Assembly (NCBI GenBank): GCA_021296345.1
Contig: JAGWAN010000013.1
Span: 4,370-55,357 of the forward strand
Source of the DNA: Acidimicrobiia bacterium
GTDB taxonomy: Bacteria > Actinomycetota > Acidimicrobiia > Spongiisociales > Spongiisociaceae
Direction of reading: 5' to 3'
Length of the DNA stretch: 50,988 nt
The translations under genes and the position numbers were made by a program. Shown here piece by piece: positions 41,739 through 49,581 of this stretch; the stretch's first letter is position 1, and each line of letters starts with the position of its first letter. The notes beneath the pieces were generated by a model. That model was not told where the DNA came from and did no database searches. It saw nothing but the letters and a program-made list of their open reading frames with translations.

Positions 41739-43748
41739 GTGCGGTTGCTCATGAGCTTCGAGAACCTGCTGCGTCCCGGGTACATCAACCGGATGTACAT
41801 GCGCAATCGGATCATCGTCGGCCCTATGGAGAAATCGCTGGCCAACCTCGACGGGTCGCTGAACGAGCGCTACATCGCCTACGCGCGGCGGCGTGCGATG
41901 GGCGGAGCGGCGCTGATCCAGCTCGAGTCGACCTACGTTTCGCCGGAGGGTCGGGGGAACCCCTACCAGGTGGGATGCCACGGGGACCACGTCATCCCGG
42001 CCCTTACCCGGATGGCCGGAGAGATCCACGCCTACGGCGCCAAGCTGGCCATGGAGCTCCACCACGGGGGCCGCCAGGCCTCTATCACCACCCACCATCG
42101 CCAGCCGATCGCGCCCTCGGCTATTCCCTCCACCTTCATGGATCCGGGGACGGTCCCTCGCCGGATGACGGGGGCCGACATCCGCCGGGTCATAGCGGAC
42201 TTCGCGAGGGCCGCCGAGCGATGCCTGGCGGCGGGTGTCGACATGATCCATCTGCACGGGGCGCACGGTTACCTGCTCGGGCAGTTCCTGTCCCCCCAAT
42301 CGAACCGGCGTACCGACGGCTACGGGGGATCTTTGGACAACCGGGCCCGCTTCCCCCTGGAGGTTCTGGCCGCGGTCCGCCAAGTGGTCGGGCCCGGTTA
42401 CCCGATCGGCTACCGGCTATCGGCGGCCGAGTACGTGGAAGGCGGCCTGGAGGCGGATGAGTCGGCCCGCTTCGCGGTCATGCTCGCCGACGCCGGGATC
42501 GACCTGATCGACGTGGCCGGAGCCACCTACGAGTCGATGTCGAAGATCTTCCAGGGACCGGAGGAGCCCAAGGGCGGCTTCGTCAAGGAGGCCGCGGCGA
42601 TCCGCCGGGCGGTGGGTGACCGGGTACCGGTGAGCGTGGCGCAGCGCATGAACGATCCGGTGTTCGCCGACCAGGTGATGGAGCGGGAGGGTTTCGAATA
42701 CGTGACGCTGGCCCGCGCCTTCCACGCCGACCCCGACTACGTGCGCAGGCTGACCGAAGGACGGGCCGACCGGATACTGCCCTGCATAGGGTGCAACACC
42801 TGCGCCAACCTGACGGTGGCCCGTACCCCGGCCGGTTGCGCCGCCAACCCGGCCAGCACCTACGAACTCTCCCGGGACAGTTACCAATCATCACCGGCGC
42901 GGGTGCGCGTCATGGTCGCCGGCGGCGGGGTGGCCGGCATGCACGCCGCCCGCTTCCTCGGCCTCCGTGGACACGAGGTTCTGCTCTGCGAAGCGACCGA
43001 GCGGCTCGGCGGCCAGCTGCACTACCTGCGCCGAGCCCTGCCCGAGTACGGGACCCTGGTCGACTGGCTGGCCCGCGAGCTCGACGATCTAGGAGTGAGG
43101 ATCGAGACCAGCCACCGGGTGGGGATCCCCGAGGTCTCCGAGGCCGCTCCCGATGCGGTGGTGGTGGCGACCGGCGCGCTGGGAGGCCACCTGTGGGCCG
43201 GCACGCAGGACCGGACAGTCCCGATCCTCGATATCTTCTCCGCACTGGAACGGCCGCCGGACGAGTGGGAGCCGGACGTGGCCGTGATCGGCGGCGACTT
43301 CGCAGCATGCCGGGTGGCGCAACACCTCCGCCGCTCCGGTGTCCGCGTCCACATCATCGAACCCGGCGCGTCCCTCGCCGCGGACGGCGCCTTCACCGGG
43401 TTGCTGGCGGAGATGGAGTTGGAGGCGGACGGCGGGGTCACCATCCATCGAGAAGCCACCGCGGAGTCGATCACCGGCGATGGCGTGGTGATCCGGAGCC
43501 GGGGGAAGGAGAGCCGGCTGGACGTGAGTTCGGTCGTGATCGGCGGCCGGCGGCCCGGCTCGGAACTCTCGGACGAGCTGGCGCGGTCCGGGTTTGCGGC
43601 CAGGATCTACACCATCGGCGACGCGCTCCGGCCGCGAGACCTCTACGCCGCCGGCCAGGAAGCCGCCGAGGTAGCCGAACGCATCGACCTGGCCGGACGC
43701 GCTGGACTCCTGCGCTCGACTCTCGTGAACCCGACCACCACCGGCTGA
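41739..43748 (+). CDS. OYE-like NADH:flavin oxidoreductase fused to FAD/NAD(P) domain (2,4-dienoyl-CoA reductase type)
   Basis: A 669-residue two-part flavoenzyme. The N-terminal FMN TIM barrel has RNRIIVGPMEKSLA, AMELHHGGRQ, IHLHGAHGYLLGQFLSPQSNRRTDGYGGS and VTLARAFHADPDY. A cysteine cluster CIGCNTCANL...GCAANP (near residue 350) marks the [4Fe-4S] site, although the first three Cys are CxxCxxC rather than the common CxxCxxxC. The C-terminal half has VMVAGGGVAGMHAARFLGLRGHEVLLCE and VAVIGGDFAA dinucleotide folds. GTG 41739 or ATG 41751 (MSFENLL) is the start. It ends the operon; a hairpin terminator lies about 260 bp later. Confidence 0.87.
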   Translation: MRLLMSFENLLRPGYINRMYMRNRIIVGPMEKSLANLDGSLNERYIAYARRRAMGGAALIQLESTYVSPEGRGNPYQVGCHGDHVIPALTRMAGEIHAYGAKLAMELHHGGRQASITTHHRQPIAPSAIPSTFMDPGTVPRRMTGADIRRVIADFARAAERCLAAGVDMIHLHGAHGYLLGQFLSPQSNRRTDGYGGSLDNRARFPLEVLAAVRQVVGPGYPIGYRLSAAEYVEGGLEADESARFAVMLADAGIDLIDVAGATYESMSKIFQGPEEPKGGFVKEAAAIRRAVGDRVPVSVAQRMNDPVFADQVMEREGFEYVTLARAFHADPDYVRRLTEGRADRILPCIGCNTCANLTVARTPAGCAANPASTYELSRDSYQSSPARVRVMVAGGGVAGMHAARFLGLRGHEVLLCEATERLGGQLHYLRRALPEYGTLVDWLARELDDLGVRIETSHRVGIPEVSEAAPDAVVVATGALGGHLWAGTQDRTVPILDIFSALERPPDEWEPDVAVIGGDFAACRVAQHLRRSGVRVHIIEPGASLAADGAFTGLLAEMELEADGGVTIHREATAESITGDGVVIRSRGKESRLDVSSVVIGGRRPGSELSDELARSGFAARIYTIGDALRPRDLYAAGQEAAEVAERIDLAGRAGLLRSTLVNPTTTG

Positions 43749-44004
43749 GCCAACGCCCCAACCTGGTGATCGATCCCGCGTATCGGCAAAGGATTTTGGC
43801 GTTCCCGTGACAATGGCCCGAATCTGTCGTCCCCCTGCCATATGTTGTCTATTGCCAAGCACCCACACCGGCCGATGAGGTGAGAGCGATCGGAGCGGCC
43901 GGCCCAGGGGAACACAAGGCTTATGGAGCGAACAGCCGATTCCCGGCATCCACCCGGGCATGGCTGACCACGCTCCAACCAGGATGGGTGGTGGGGGCGG
44001 GGCC

Positions 44005-44025
44005 CGGTGCGAAGCACCGCTTTTT
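44005..44025 (+). terminator. Rho-independent terminator
   Basis: Stem CGGTGC, loop GAA, stem GCACCG, then CTTTTT. Correctly placed and oriented to end the forward SDR-to-OYE operon. Confidence 0.65.
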
Positions 44026-44061
44026 CGCGACCTGCGGCGTCTAGGCATTCTTGGGGCAGAG

Positions 44062-44079
44062 GGCGTCATATATGACGCC
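44062..44079. promoter_or_regulatory. 18-bp perfect palindrome GGCGTCATATATGACGCC
   Basis: Symmetric site with an AT core (CATATATG) and GC arms, the shape of a dimeric-regulator operator, but located in a convergent region where an operator is unexpected. The half-site ATGACGCC appears again at 44107-44114. It may simply be part of the terminator structure. Confidence 0.35.
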
Positions 44080-44110
44080 GTGAACCTCAGGAACACCGCA
44101 CCAACCATGA

Positions 44111-44156
44111 CGCCCTGAGCCTGAGGTTCGCCGGTTGGCCACCGGTGCTCAGGGCG
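44111..44156 (-). terminator. Candidate terminator hairpin at the 3' end of the FGE gene
   Basis: A 9-bp stem CGCCCTGAG/CTCAGGGCG encloses a smaller CCGGT-TGGCC-ACCGG hairpin. It overlaps the stop codon of the minus-strand gene. No clear T-run follows. Confidence 0.4.
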
Positions 44157-45062
44157 CTTCTCGCGATACGCAGCGGAAGCCGATGTGGCCGGCGGAGGTG
44201 TCGATGGTCTGCGGTTGGCGGGCAGCCGGCCGGTAGCGGAAACAGTACTGGATCGTGCAGAGGTGCGACCCGCCCTTGATGATGCGGGAGGGGAAGGGGT
44301 CCGGTTTCCCCATCGGGGCGAGTTGCTCGCTCCTGGGCGGGCCGCAGCACCGTGACCCGGCCGTCGGTGACGCCTCCCTGTGGCGGGTGGAGGTCCACTC
44401 CCAGATGTTGCCGATCATGTCGAACAAGCCGTGGCCGTTGGGGGCGTAGAAGCCGACCGGGCTGGTCCTGGTCCAGCCGTCCAACTCGGTGTTCTCGTAG
44501 GGGAACCCGCCCTGCCAGGTGTTGGCGCGAGGCATCGTCTCCTGGACGTCCTGGTCGCCCCAGGCGAACTCGGCGCCCTCGAGGCCGCCCCGGGCGGCGC
44601 ACTCCCACTCTGCCTCCGACGGGAGGCGCATGCCGGCCCAGCGGGCGAAGGCGACCGCGTCCGGGTAGGCGACGTGGACCACGGGATGATCCTCCAGATC
44701 ATCCAGGGACGAACCGGGGCGCAGCAGCAGGCGCCAATAGGCGCCGGGGGTCCAGCCCCTCCAGTTGCGGTAATCCCGCAGGTCCACGGGCGGGTCCGTC
44801 ATCCTGTACTCGTGCGCACCAGGTCCTGGGGTCGAGCCCCCGGGTAGAGGCCCGGGTCGGGAGGTCGCTCGGCGAAGGTCACGTAGCCGGTAGCGGCGAC
44901 GAACTCCATGAACCGGCGATTGGTGACCGGGTAGGCATCGATCCGGAAGGGGTCCACCCGCACCTTGCGGGCCGGACGTTCTTCGGAGTAGTGACGGTCG
45001 GATCCCATCAGGAACTCCCCGCCGGGGATCGGAATCTGCCGGCGATCAGGCGGCGCCATCAT
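44149..45062 (-). pseudogene. Formylglycine-generating enzyme (SUMF1 family), split into two frames
   Basis: The N-terminal frame (from ATG 45062) has IPIPGGEFLMGSDRHYSEER, DAYPVTNRRFMEFVAATGY and stops at 44799 after YPGARPQDLV. The rest lies in another frame: PPVDLRDYRNWRGWTPGAYW, DHPVVHVAYPDAVAFARWAGMRLPSEAEWECAARGG, ANTWQGGFPYEN, GLFDMIGNIWEWTS and the catalytic region KGGSHLC...QYCFRYRPAAR, which keeps both active-site cysteines, then HIGFRC. The break falls in a variable loop. The second frame has its own ATG overlapping the first stop (ATGA), so a coupled two-piece enzyme is possible. FGE converts Cys to formylglycine in sulfatases; a choline-sulfatase with such a Cys begins at 50622. 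Confidence 0.75.
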
Positions 45063-45093
45063 CCCACCGACCGGCTGCCCGCCCGCCCGGAAC

Positions 45094-46335
45094 CTAGGTA
45101 GACGAGCAGCGTCCCTCGGTGTCCTTGTAGACACGGCCGCCCTTGATGACCGCCACGATCCGGTCGGGGTCGGCGAGCGCTCCGATCTCGTCGAGGGGTT
45201 GGCCCTCCACGAGGATCAGGTCCGCTTCCATACCCACCTCCACGGTGCCGATCCGGTCCTCCATGTAGAAGATCCGGGCGTTGGTCGTGGTCGCAGTGGC
45301 GATGGCTTCCGCCGAGCCCATGAACCTGGCCTTGTTGGGCAACTCCCGGCCACGCCTGTCCTGGAGAGGACCGACGATGTCGGACCCCGAACCGACCCTG
45401 ACCCCGGTCTCACCCATGATCTCGATGCTCCGGCCCACCTCCGACTCTACTGCCTGGAGCTTGGAGAGCTGGGACGGGGTGAGGCCGGCCCGCTCCGGAT
45501 TCTCCAGCAGGTCGTACTTGACCGCCAGGGTCACCACCGCAAAGGCATCGGAGTCCACGATCCGGCGGGCAGCATCCTCGTCCAGGATGCTGGCGTGCTC
45601 GATGGAGCGGACACCGGCCGCGAGGGCCCGGCGGATGGCGTCGGACGTGTGGCAGTGGGCCAGCACGTAGGTGTGCCAGTCGGCTGCCGCCTCCACCGCG
45701 GCGCGCAGCTCCTCGTGGCTGAACTGGAGACTGTCGAAGGGATCGGTCGGCGACAGGACCCCACCCGAGCCGAACACCTTCACCTGGGTGGCGCCCTTGC
45801 GAAGCTGCTCACGGGCCGCCCTGCGTACCTGGTCGGGACCGTCCACCACCTCGGGGGTGGCCGACAGCCCGGGGATGCTGCCCCGGGGGTGGGCATGGTG
45901 ATGAGCGTGTCTCAGGTCCCCGTGGCCACCGGTCTGGGAGAGCACCGACCCCGACGGGAGGATGCGGGGCCCGTCGATCACGCCCTCTTCCACCAATCGA
46001 GCCCAACGCGGGTCCAGACCCCCCGCGTCCCGGACGGTGGTGAAGCCCTCCTGGAGGGTGTTCTCGATAACTCCGCGCACGGTGAACACGTAGTCGATCC
46101 AGGGCAGGTCACCCACATCGCCCGCCGACGACACCAGGCCCATATGGACATGGGCATCGGTGAGTCCCGGCATCAGGGTCAGCCCGGTAGCGTCGATGAC
46201 CTGATCCGGGGCGCTTCCGGCCCCGAGTCCGATCCCGCTGATCACCGACCCCGACACGGCCACGTCCATACCCGGCCGCGGGTCGGCGCCGGTGCAGTCC
46301 AGCAATTCGGCGTTGCGGATCACGAGGCTGGTCAT
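45094..46335 (-). CDS. Amidohydrolase (imidazolonepropionase-like)
   Basis: A 413-residue metal hydrolase. N-terminal composite strand region MTSLVIRNAELLDCTG, metal motif LTDAHVHMG, candidate carboxylated Lys in QVKVFGSGG, histidines in VLAHCHTSDAI and IEHASIL, Asp in GSGSDIVG and the closing GTVEVGMEADLILVEG. A His-rich segment (HGDLRHAHHHAHPRG, about residue 140) is unusual. Its ATG overlaps the NicX-like stop by 4 nt, so the two enzymes are made together and may act in sequence on an N-containing compound. It differs from the amidohydrolase at 23267 but is of the same superfamily. Confidence 0.85.
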   Translation of the reverse strand: MTSLVIRNAELLDCTGADPRPGMDVAVSGSVISGIGLGAGSAPDQVIDATGLTLMPGLTDAHVHMGLVSSAGDVGDLPWIDYVFTVRGVIENTLQEGFTTVRDAGGLDPRWARLVEEGVIDGPRILPSGSVLSQTGGHGDLRHAHHHAHPRGSIPGLSATPEVVDGPDQVRRAAREQLRKGATQVKVFGSGGVLSPTDPFDSLQFSHEELRAAVEAAADWHTYVLAHCHTSDAIRRALAAGVRSIEHASILDEDAARRIVDSDAFAVVTLAVKYDLLENPERAGLTPSQLSKLQAVESEVGRSIEIMGETGVRVGSGSDIVGPLQDRRGRELPNKARFMGSAEAIATATTTNARIFYMEDRIGTVEVGMEADLILVEGQPLDEIGALADPDRIVAVIKGGRVYKDTEGRCSST

Positions 46336-47381
46336 TCGTTTCCTTCCTGGTAGTCGAGCTGCAACTCGGGTATGACGAAGCTCCCCCTGTCGATGATCTG
46401 GCGATCATCCACCCAGATGGAGTGGTTGCGTGTGGGGACGTCGAAGTGGAAAGGAGCCCGGTTCTCGCCGCCGAGGCTCCTCAAGAAGTTGGTCCCGAAG
46501 GCGATCAGCATGTTGCCGTAGTAGCTCTCGGTGTCCATCACACCCCCCGACTCCCAGAAGCGAAGACCCAGGGCGTTCCAGTTAGCCCGGTGCTCGTATC
46601 CCCACCCGATGTGGGCTACACCGTAGGAACGCTTGTCGCGGGGCGCCTCGAAGTGATCCCGCGCCAGCCGCGCGTCGGTTCCTCCGTCGATCGAGACGAT
46701 GCTCCCCTCCCGGAGCTCCATACGGATTGGGGACATCACGTAGCGGCCGAGGTTGAGCAGGCAGTCCCCTTCGTCCAGCACCAGGGTTCCTTCCGCCGAG
46801 TGCTCCAGCGGCGCCACCGCCACCTGCCCGGACGGCCAGTGGTCCCAGCGGCCCGGCGTGTCCGTGTACCCGTACTGGGTCATGACCGGGCGTCCCTCGT
46901 AGCTCAGGGTGAGATCGGTCCCGGCCTCGGACTCCAGATGCAGGGTGGAGCCGGCCGCCATCAGAGCCTCGCTGACCTCCGCGCGGCGCCGGATCTCGGG
47001 GATGGGGAACATGCGGCGGAGCATGTCCTCGGGTTCCAGAAGCATCAGCGTGCGCGCCCCGGCGTCGAGGGCCGCGTTGTGCGCGTCGCTGTAGATCCAC
47101 TCCGTGGTAGGCGTTGCCACCACCAGGTCGGATCCCTTCCAGGCGTCGACGATGGCCTGCGATCTCATCCAACTCTCGTCGGCGGGCACCACGATCTGGA
47201 AGTAATCGGCGCCCAGCACTCGCGTCGCCGCCGCCAGGGCGATGCTGTACACCTGGTTGCTCATGGTGTCGGTGAACCCGAGCACCGTCTCGCCCGGCTG
47301 CACGTTGCATAGCTTCAAGTGGTCCCGGAAGAGGGGGACCAACTCCGCTCCGGCAGCGGCTGTGGTTGGTACTCGACGCAT
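46332..47381 (-). CDS. NicX-like (2,5-dihydroxypyridine 5,6-dioxygenase family) protein
   Basis: A 349-residue protein, the size of NicX. The block YGYTDTPGRWDHWPSG and SAEGTLVLDEGDCLL closely follow NicX of Pseudomonas putida as I remember it. The expected Fe(II) ligands are all present: His257 in AHIGWG, His312 and Asp314 in FHFDVP. NicX cleaves the ring of 2,5-dihydroxypyridine in nicotinate breakdown; the fold is also related to M29 aminopeptidases. Start ATG at 47381 (MRRVPTTAAAG); a longer open frame upstream is not protein-like. Coupled to the amidohydrolase (ATGA) and divergent from the Gfo/Idh/MocA gene. No other nic genes are visible, so the natural substrate may differ. Confidence 0.75.
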   Translation of the reverse strand: MRRVPTTAAAGAELVPLFRDHLKLCNVQPGETVLGFTDTMSNQVYSIALAAATRVLGADYFQIVVPADESWMRSQAIVDAWKGSDLVVATPTTEWIYSDAHNAALDAGARTLMLLEPEDMLRRMFPIPEIRRRAEVSEALMAAGSTLHLESEAGTDLTLSYEGRPVMTQYGYTDTPGRWDHWPSGQVAVAPLEHSAEGTLVLDEGDCLLNLGRYVMSPIRMELREGSIVSIDGGTDARLARDHFEAPRDKRSYGVAHIGWGYEHRANWNALGLRFWESGGVMDTESYYGNMLIAFGTNFLRSLGGENRAPFHFDVPTRNHSIWVDDRQIIDRGSFVIPELQLDYQEGNE

Positions 47382-47472
47382 CGGGACCGCCTTCTCGGGG
47401 CTACTGCGGGCGTATACTACGGTCGATGTTGAGGGCTGCCCCCCTTCGATCGACTCCCCTCCCTCCTCCCGC

Positions 47473-48516
47473 GTGACCCTCCGCTTCGGCCTGATCGGTA
47501 CCGGCGGAGGCGGACATCTCTTCGCAGGCGCACTCGCCGGACGTCCCGGCGGCGCCCGTCTGGTGTCGGTCTGCTCCCGCAACCGGCAGAAGGCGACCGA
47601 TTTCGGCGCCGTATACGGAGTGACCGAGGTCTACACAGACTGGCGCGACCTGATCCGGGCCGGCGTGGATGCGGTGTGCCTGGCCTCACCCACCGGCGAC
47701 CATGCCCGGATGACCGTGGAGGCTGCCGGCCAGGGCCGCCACGTCCTCACCGAGAAACCCATCGCCACCTCTGTGGCCGACACCGACCGGATGATCGAGG
47801 CCTGCCGCAGAGCCGGGGTGACTCTGGGATGCATCTACATGTACCGCTTCCTCGAAACCGCCCGCCGGATGAAGGATGCGATCACCGACGGCCTGATCGG
47901 ACGGCCCCTCATGGCGGAGTGCATCGGGCTTTTCTACCGGGATCAGCCCTACTACGACTCGGGCGAATGGCGGGGCAAGTGGGCGTCCGAGGGGGGTGGG
48001 TCGCTGGTGACCCAGACCAGCCACACCCTGGACCTGATGCTGTGGATGCTGGGCGACGTGGAGGAGGTGGTCGCCTTATACAGCACCTCGCCCCTCCACC
48101 GCATCGAGGTGGAGGACATCACAGTGGGCCTGCTCCGGTTCGCCAACGGCGCTCTGGCCACCCTGCTGAGCACTACCGCCGCCGTGCCACCCCAACCCCG
48201 GAGCCTCAGCATCCGCGGCACGGAGGGAACGGTGGGCATGATCGATGACCGGCTGACGCAATGGGATGTGCCCGGAGGTCCTTCTCCCGAGATCGAAGAG
48301 CTGATGAATGCCGGGCCGGTCGACCGGGGAGACACCCTTACCCAGGCCGGCTACGCCGACTCCAGCCTTCATCACCGCCAGATGGAGGACTTCGTGGCTG
48401 CGATCGCCGAGGGCCGCCCGCCGCTGGTGGACGGCCGGGAGGGCCGCCGCACCACCGCGGTGATGGAGGCCCTCTACGAATCGGCCCGCCGGGGCCGCGT
48501 GATCAAATCGGCCTGA
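47473..48516 (+). CDS. Gfo/Idh/MocA family oxidoreductase
   Basis: A 347-residue NAD(P)-dependent dehydrogenase. The N-terminal Rossmann motif reads RFGLIGTGGGGHLFAGAL. VCLASPTGDHARMTVEAAGQGRHVLTEKPIATS includes the catalytic EKP motif. The C-terminal half has GGSLVTQTSHTLDLMLWMLGD with the active-site histidine. GTG start at 47473. Family members act on inositols and other sugars. It is the first gene of a forward run with the two GAPDH genes and the sulfatase, 47 bp before the first GAPDH-like gene. A TATACT around 47431 in the 91-bp divergent gap may be its -10. Confidence 0.87.
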   Translation: MTLRFGLIGTGGGGHLFAGALAGRPGGARLVSVCSRNRQKATDFGAVYGVTEVYTDWRDLIRAGVDAVCLASPTGDHARMTVEAAGQGRHVLTEKPIATSVADTDRMIEACRRAGVTLGCIYMYRFLETARRMKDAITDGLIGRPLMAECIGLFYRDQPYYDSGEWRGKWASEGGGSLVTQTSHTLDLMLWMLGDVEEVVALYSTSPLHRIEVEDITVGLLRFANGALATLLSTTAAVPPQPRSLSIRGTEGTVGMIDDRLTQWDVPGGPSPEIEELMNAGPVDRGDTLTQAGYADSSLHHRQMEDFVAAIAEGRPPLVDGREGRRTTAVMEALYESARRGRVIKSA

Positions 48517-48563
48517 ATGCCGTTACGAGCCCGGGCGCCGATACACTCCCCTGGTTGTCGAAG

Positions 48564-49580
48564 ATGGGACGGCTGGTGACGATCGGTCTTATGGGCTTCG
48601 GCCGGATCGGGCGCAACGTGTTCCGCCAGATCGGCCGCGAGGAGAAGATACGCGTGGCTGCGATCACCGATATCGCGGACCCGGAAGCCCTGGCATACCT
48701 GCTCCAGTACGACTCGATCTACGGCCCCTTCCCGGAGCCGGTGTCGCTCGAGGACGGCCACCTGGCGGTCGGAGCTTCCCGCATCCCTCTCATCAACGGC
48801 GCCGAGCCGGGAGACGTGGACTGGGCTGCTTACGGGGTGGACACGGTCGTCCAGGCCACGGGTAGGTACCGGACGGCCGGATGGTGCAGCCGGCATCTGA
48901 GCGCAGGCGCCCGGAGAGTGATCCTCGCCTCGACACCGGAGGAACCCGGCGACCTTCCCCTCCTGCTGAGCGGCGTGACGGACCGCGTGCTCGACGACAA
49001 TCCGCCGGTAGTGGCCACCGGCTCCAACACTTCGAACGCCATAGCCCCCCTGATCCAGGTCCTCGACCGCCACTTCGGGATCGATCAGATGTTCTTCACC
49101 ACCATCCACGCCTACACCAACCGCGCCCGGCTCGGCGACGTGCCCAGCGGGGGTTTCAGAGCTAGTAGGGCGGCGGGAGAGAACATCATCCCGGTCACCA
49201 GCAACACCGCTGACATCCTCTCCGGCGTCTTCCCCCATCTGGCGGGGCGGATTTCCTCCAGGGCCCTCAACGTTCCCGTCGACGACGGATCGACCGTCGA
49301 CGCGACGATCCGCCTCCGGACCGAAACCACCGAGAGCGAGGTGAACGAGGCGATGCGGGAGGCATGCCGCACCGGCTATCCGGGTGTTTTCGGCTTCACC
49401 GACGACCCGATCGTCTCCAGCGACGTGCGGGGCTCGACCTTCTCGGGGATATTCGACAGCCTGTCGACGATGGTGATCGGAGGCAATCTGGTGAAGACGA
49501 TCGTCTGGTTCGACACCGGATGGGGCTACGCAGCGCGCATCGTCGAGCTGCTCCGCCGGTACCACTCCGAAGGAGCATGA
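48564..49580 (+). CDS. GAPDH-like protein lacking the catalytic cysteine
   Basis: A 338-residue protein with full GAPDH architecture: NAD motif TIGLMGFGRIGRNVF, HAYTNRARLGDVPSGGFRASRAAGENIIP, LNVPVDDGSTVD and FDTGWGYAARIVELL. At the active site, where GAPDHs have SNASCTTNC, it reads ATGSNTSNA: the nucleophile Cys is Asn155 and the second Cys is Ala. The active-site His (TIHAYTN) remains. It cannot form the thioester intermediate, so it is probably a regulatory or structural paralog, or has another reaction. Start ATG 48564 or GTG 48576 (MTIGLMGFG), the latter matching the family length better. The stop is 1 bp from the start of the active paralog. Confidence 0.88.
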   Translation: MGRLVTIGLMGFGRIGRNVFRQIGREEKIRVAAITDIADPEALAYLLQYDSIYGPFPEPVSLEDGHLAVGASRIPLINGAEPGDVDWAAYGVDTVVQATGRYRTAGWCSRHLSAGARRVILASTPEEPGDLPLLLSGVTDRVLDDNPPVVATGSNTSNAIAPLIQVLDRHFGIDQMFFTTIHAYTNRARLGDVPSGGFRASRAAGENIIPVTSNTADILSGVFPHLAGRISSRALNVPVDDGSTVDATIRLRTETTESEVNEAMREACRTGYPGVFGFTDDPIVSSDVRGSTFSGIFDSLSTMVIGGNLVKTIVWFDTGWGYAARIVELLRRYHSEGA

Positions 49581-49581
49581 C

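Larger units (their letters stand above)
43749..44148. other. 400-bp convergent intergenic region rich in inverted repeats
   Basis: No gene found between two convergent units. It contains a GC hairpin with a T-run (44005-44025), an 18-bp perfect palindrome (44062-44079), and nested inverted repeats: GAACCTCAGG 44082-44091 with CCTGAGGTTC 44120-44129, and CGCCCTGAG 44111-44119 with CTCAGGGCG 44148-44156. ATGACGCC also repeats at 44107. The first half (43749-44000) shows nothing I can interpret. Confidence 0.6.
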
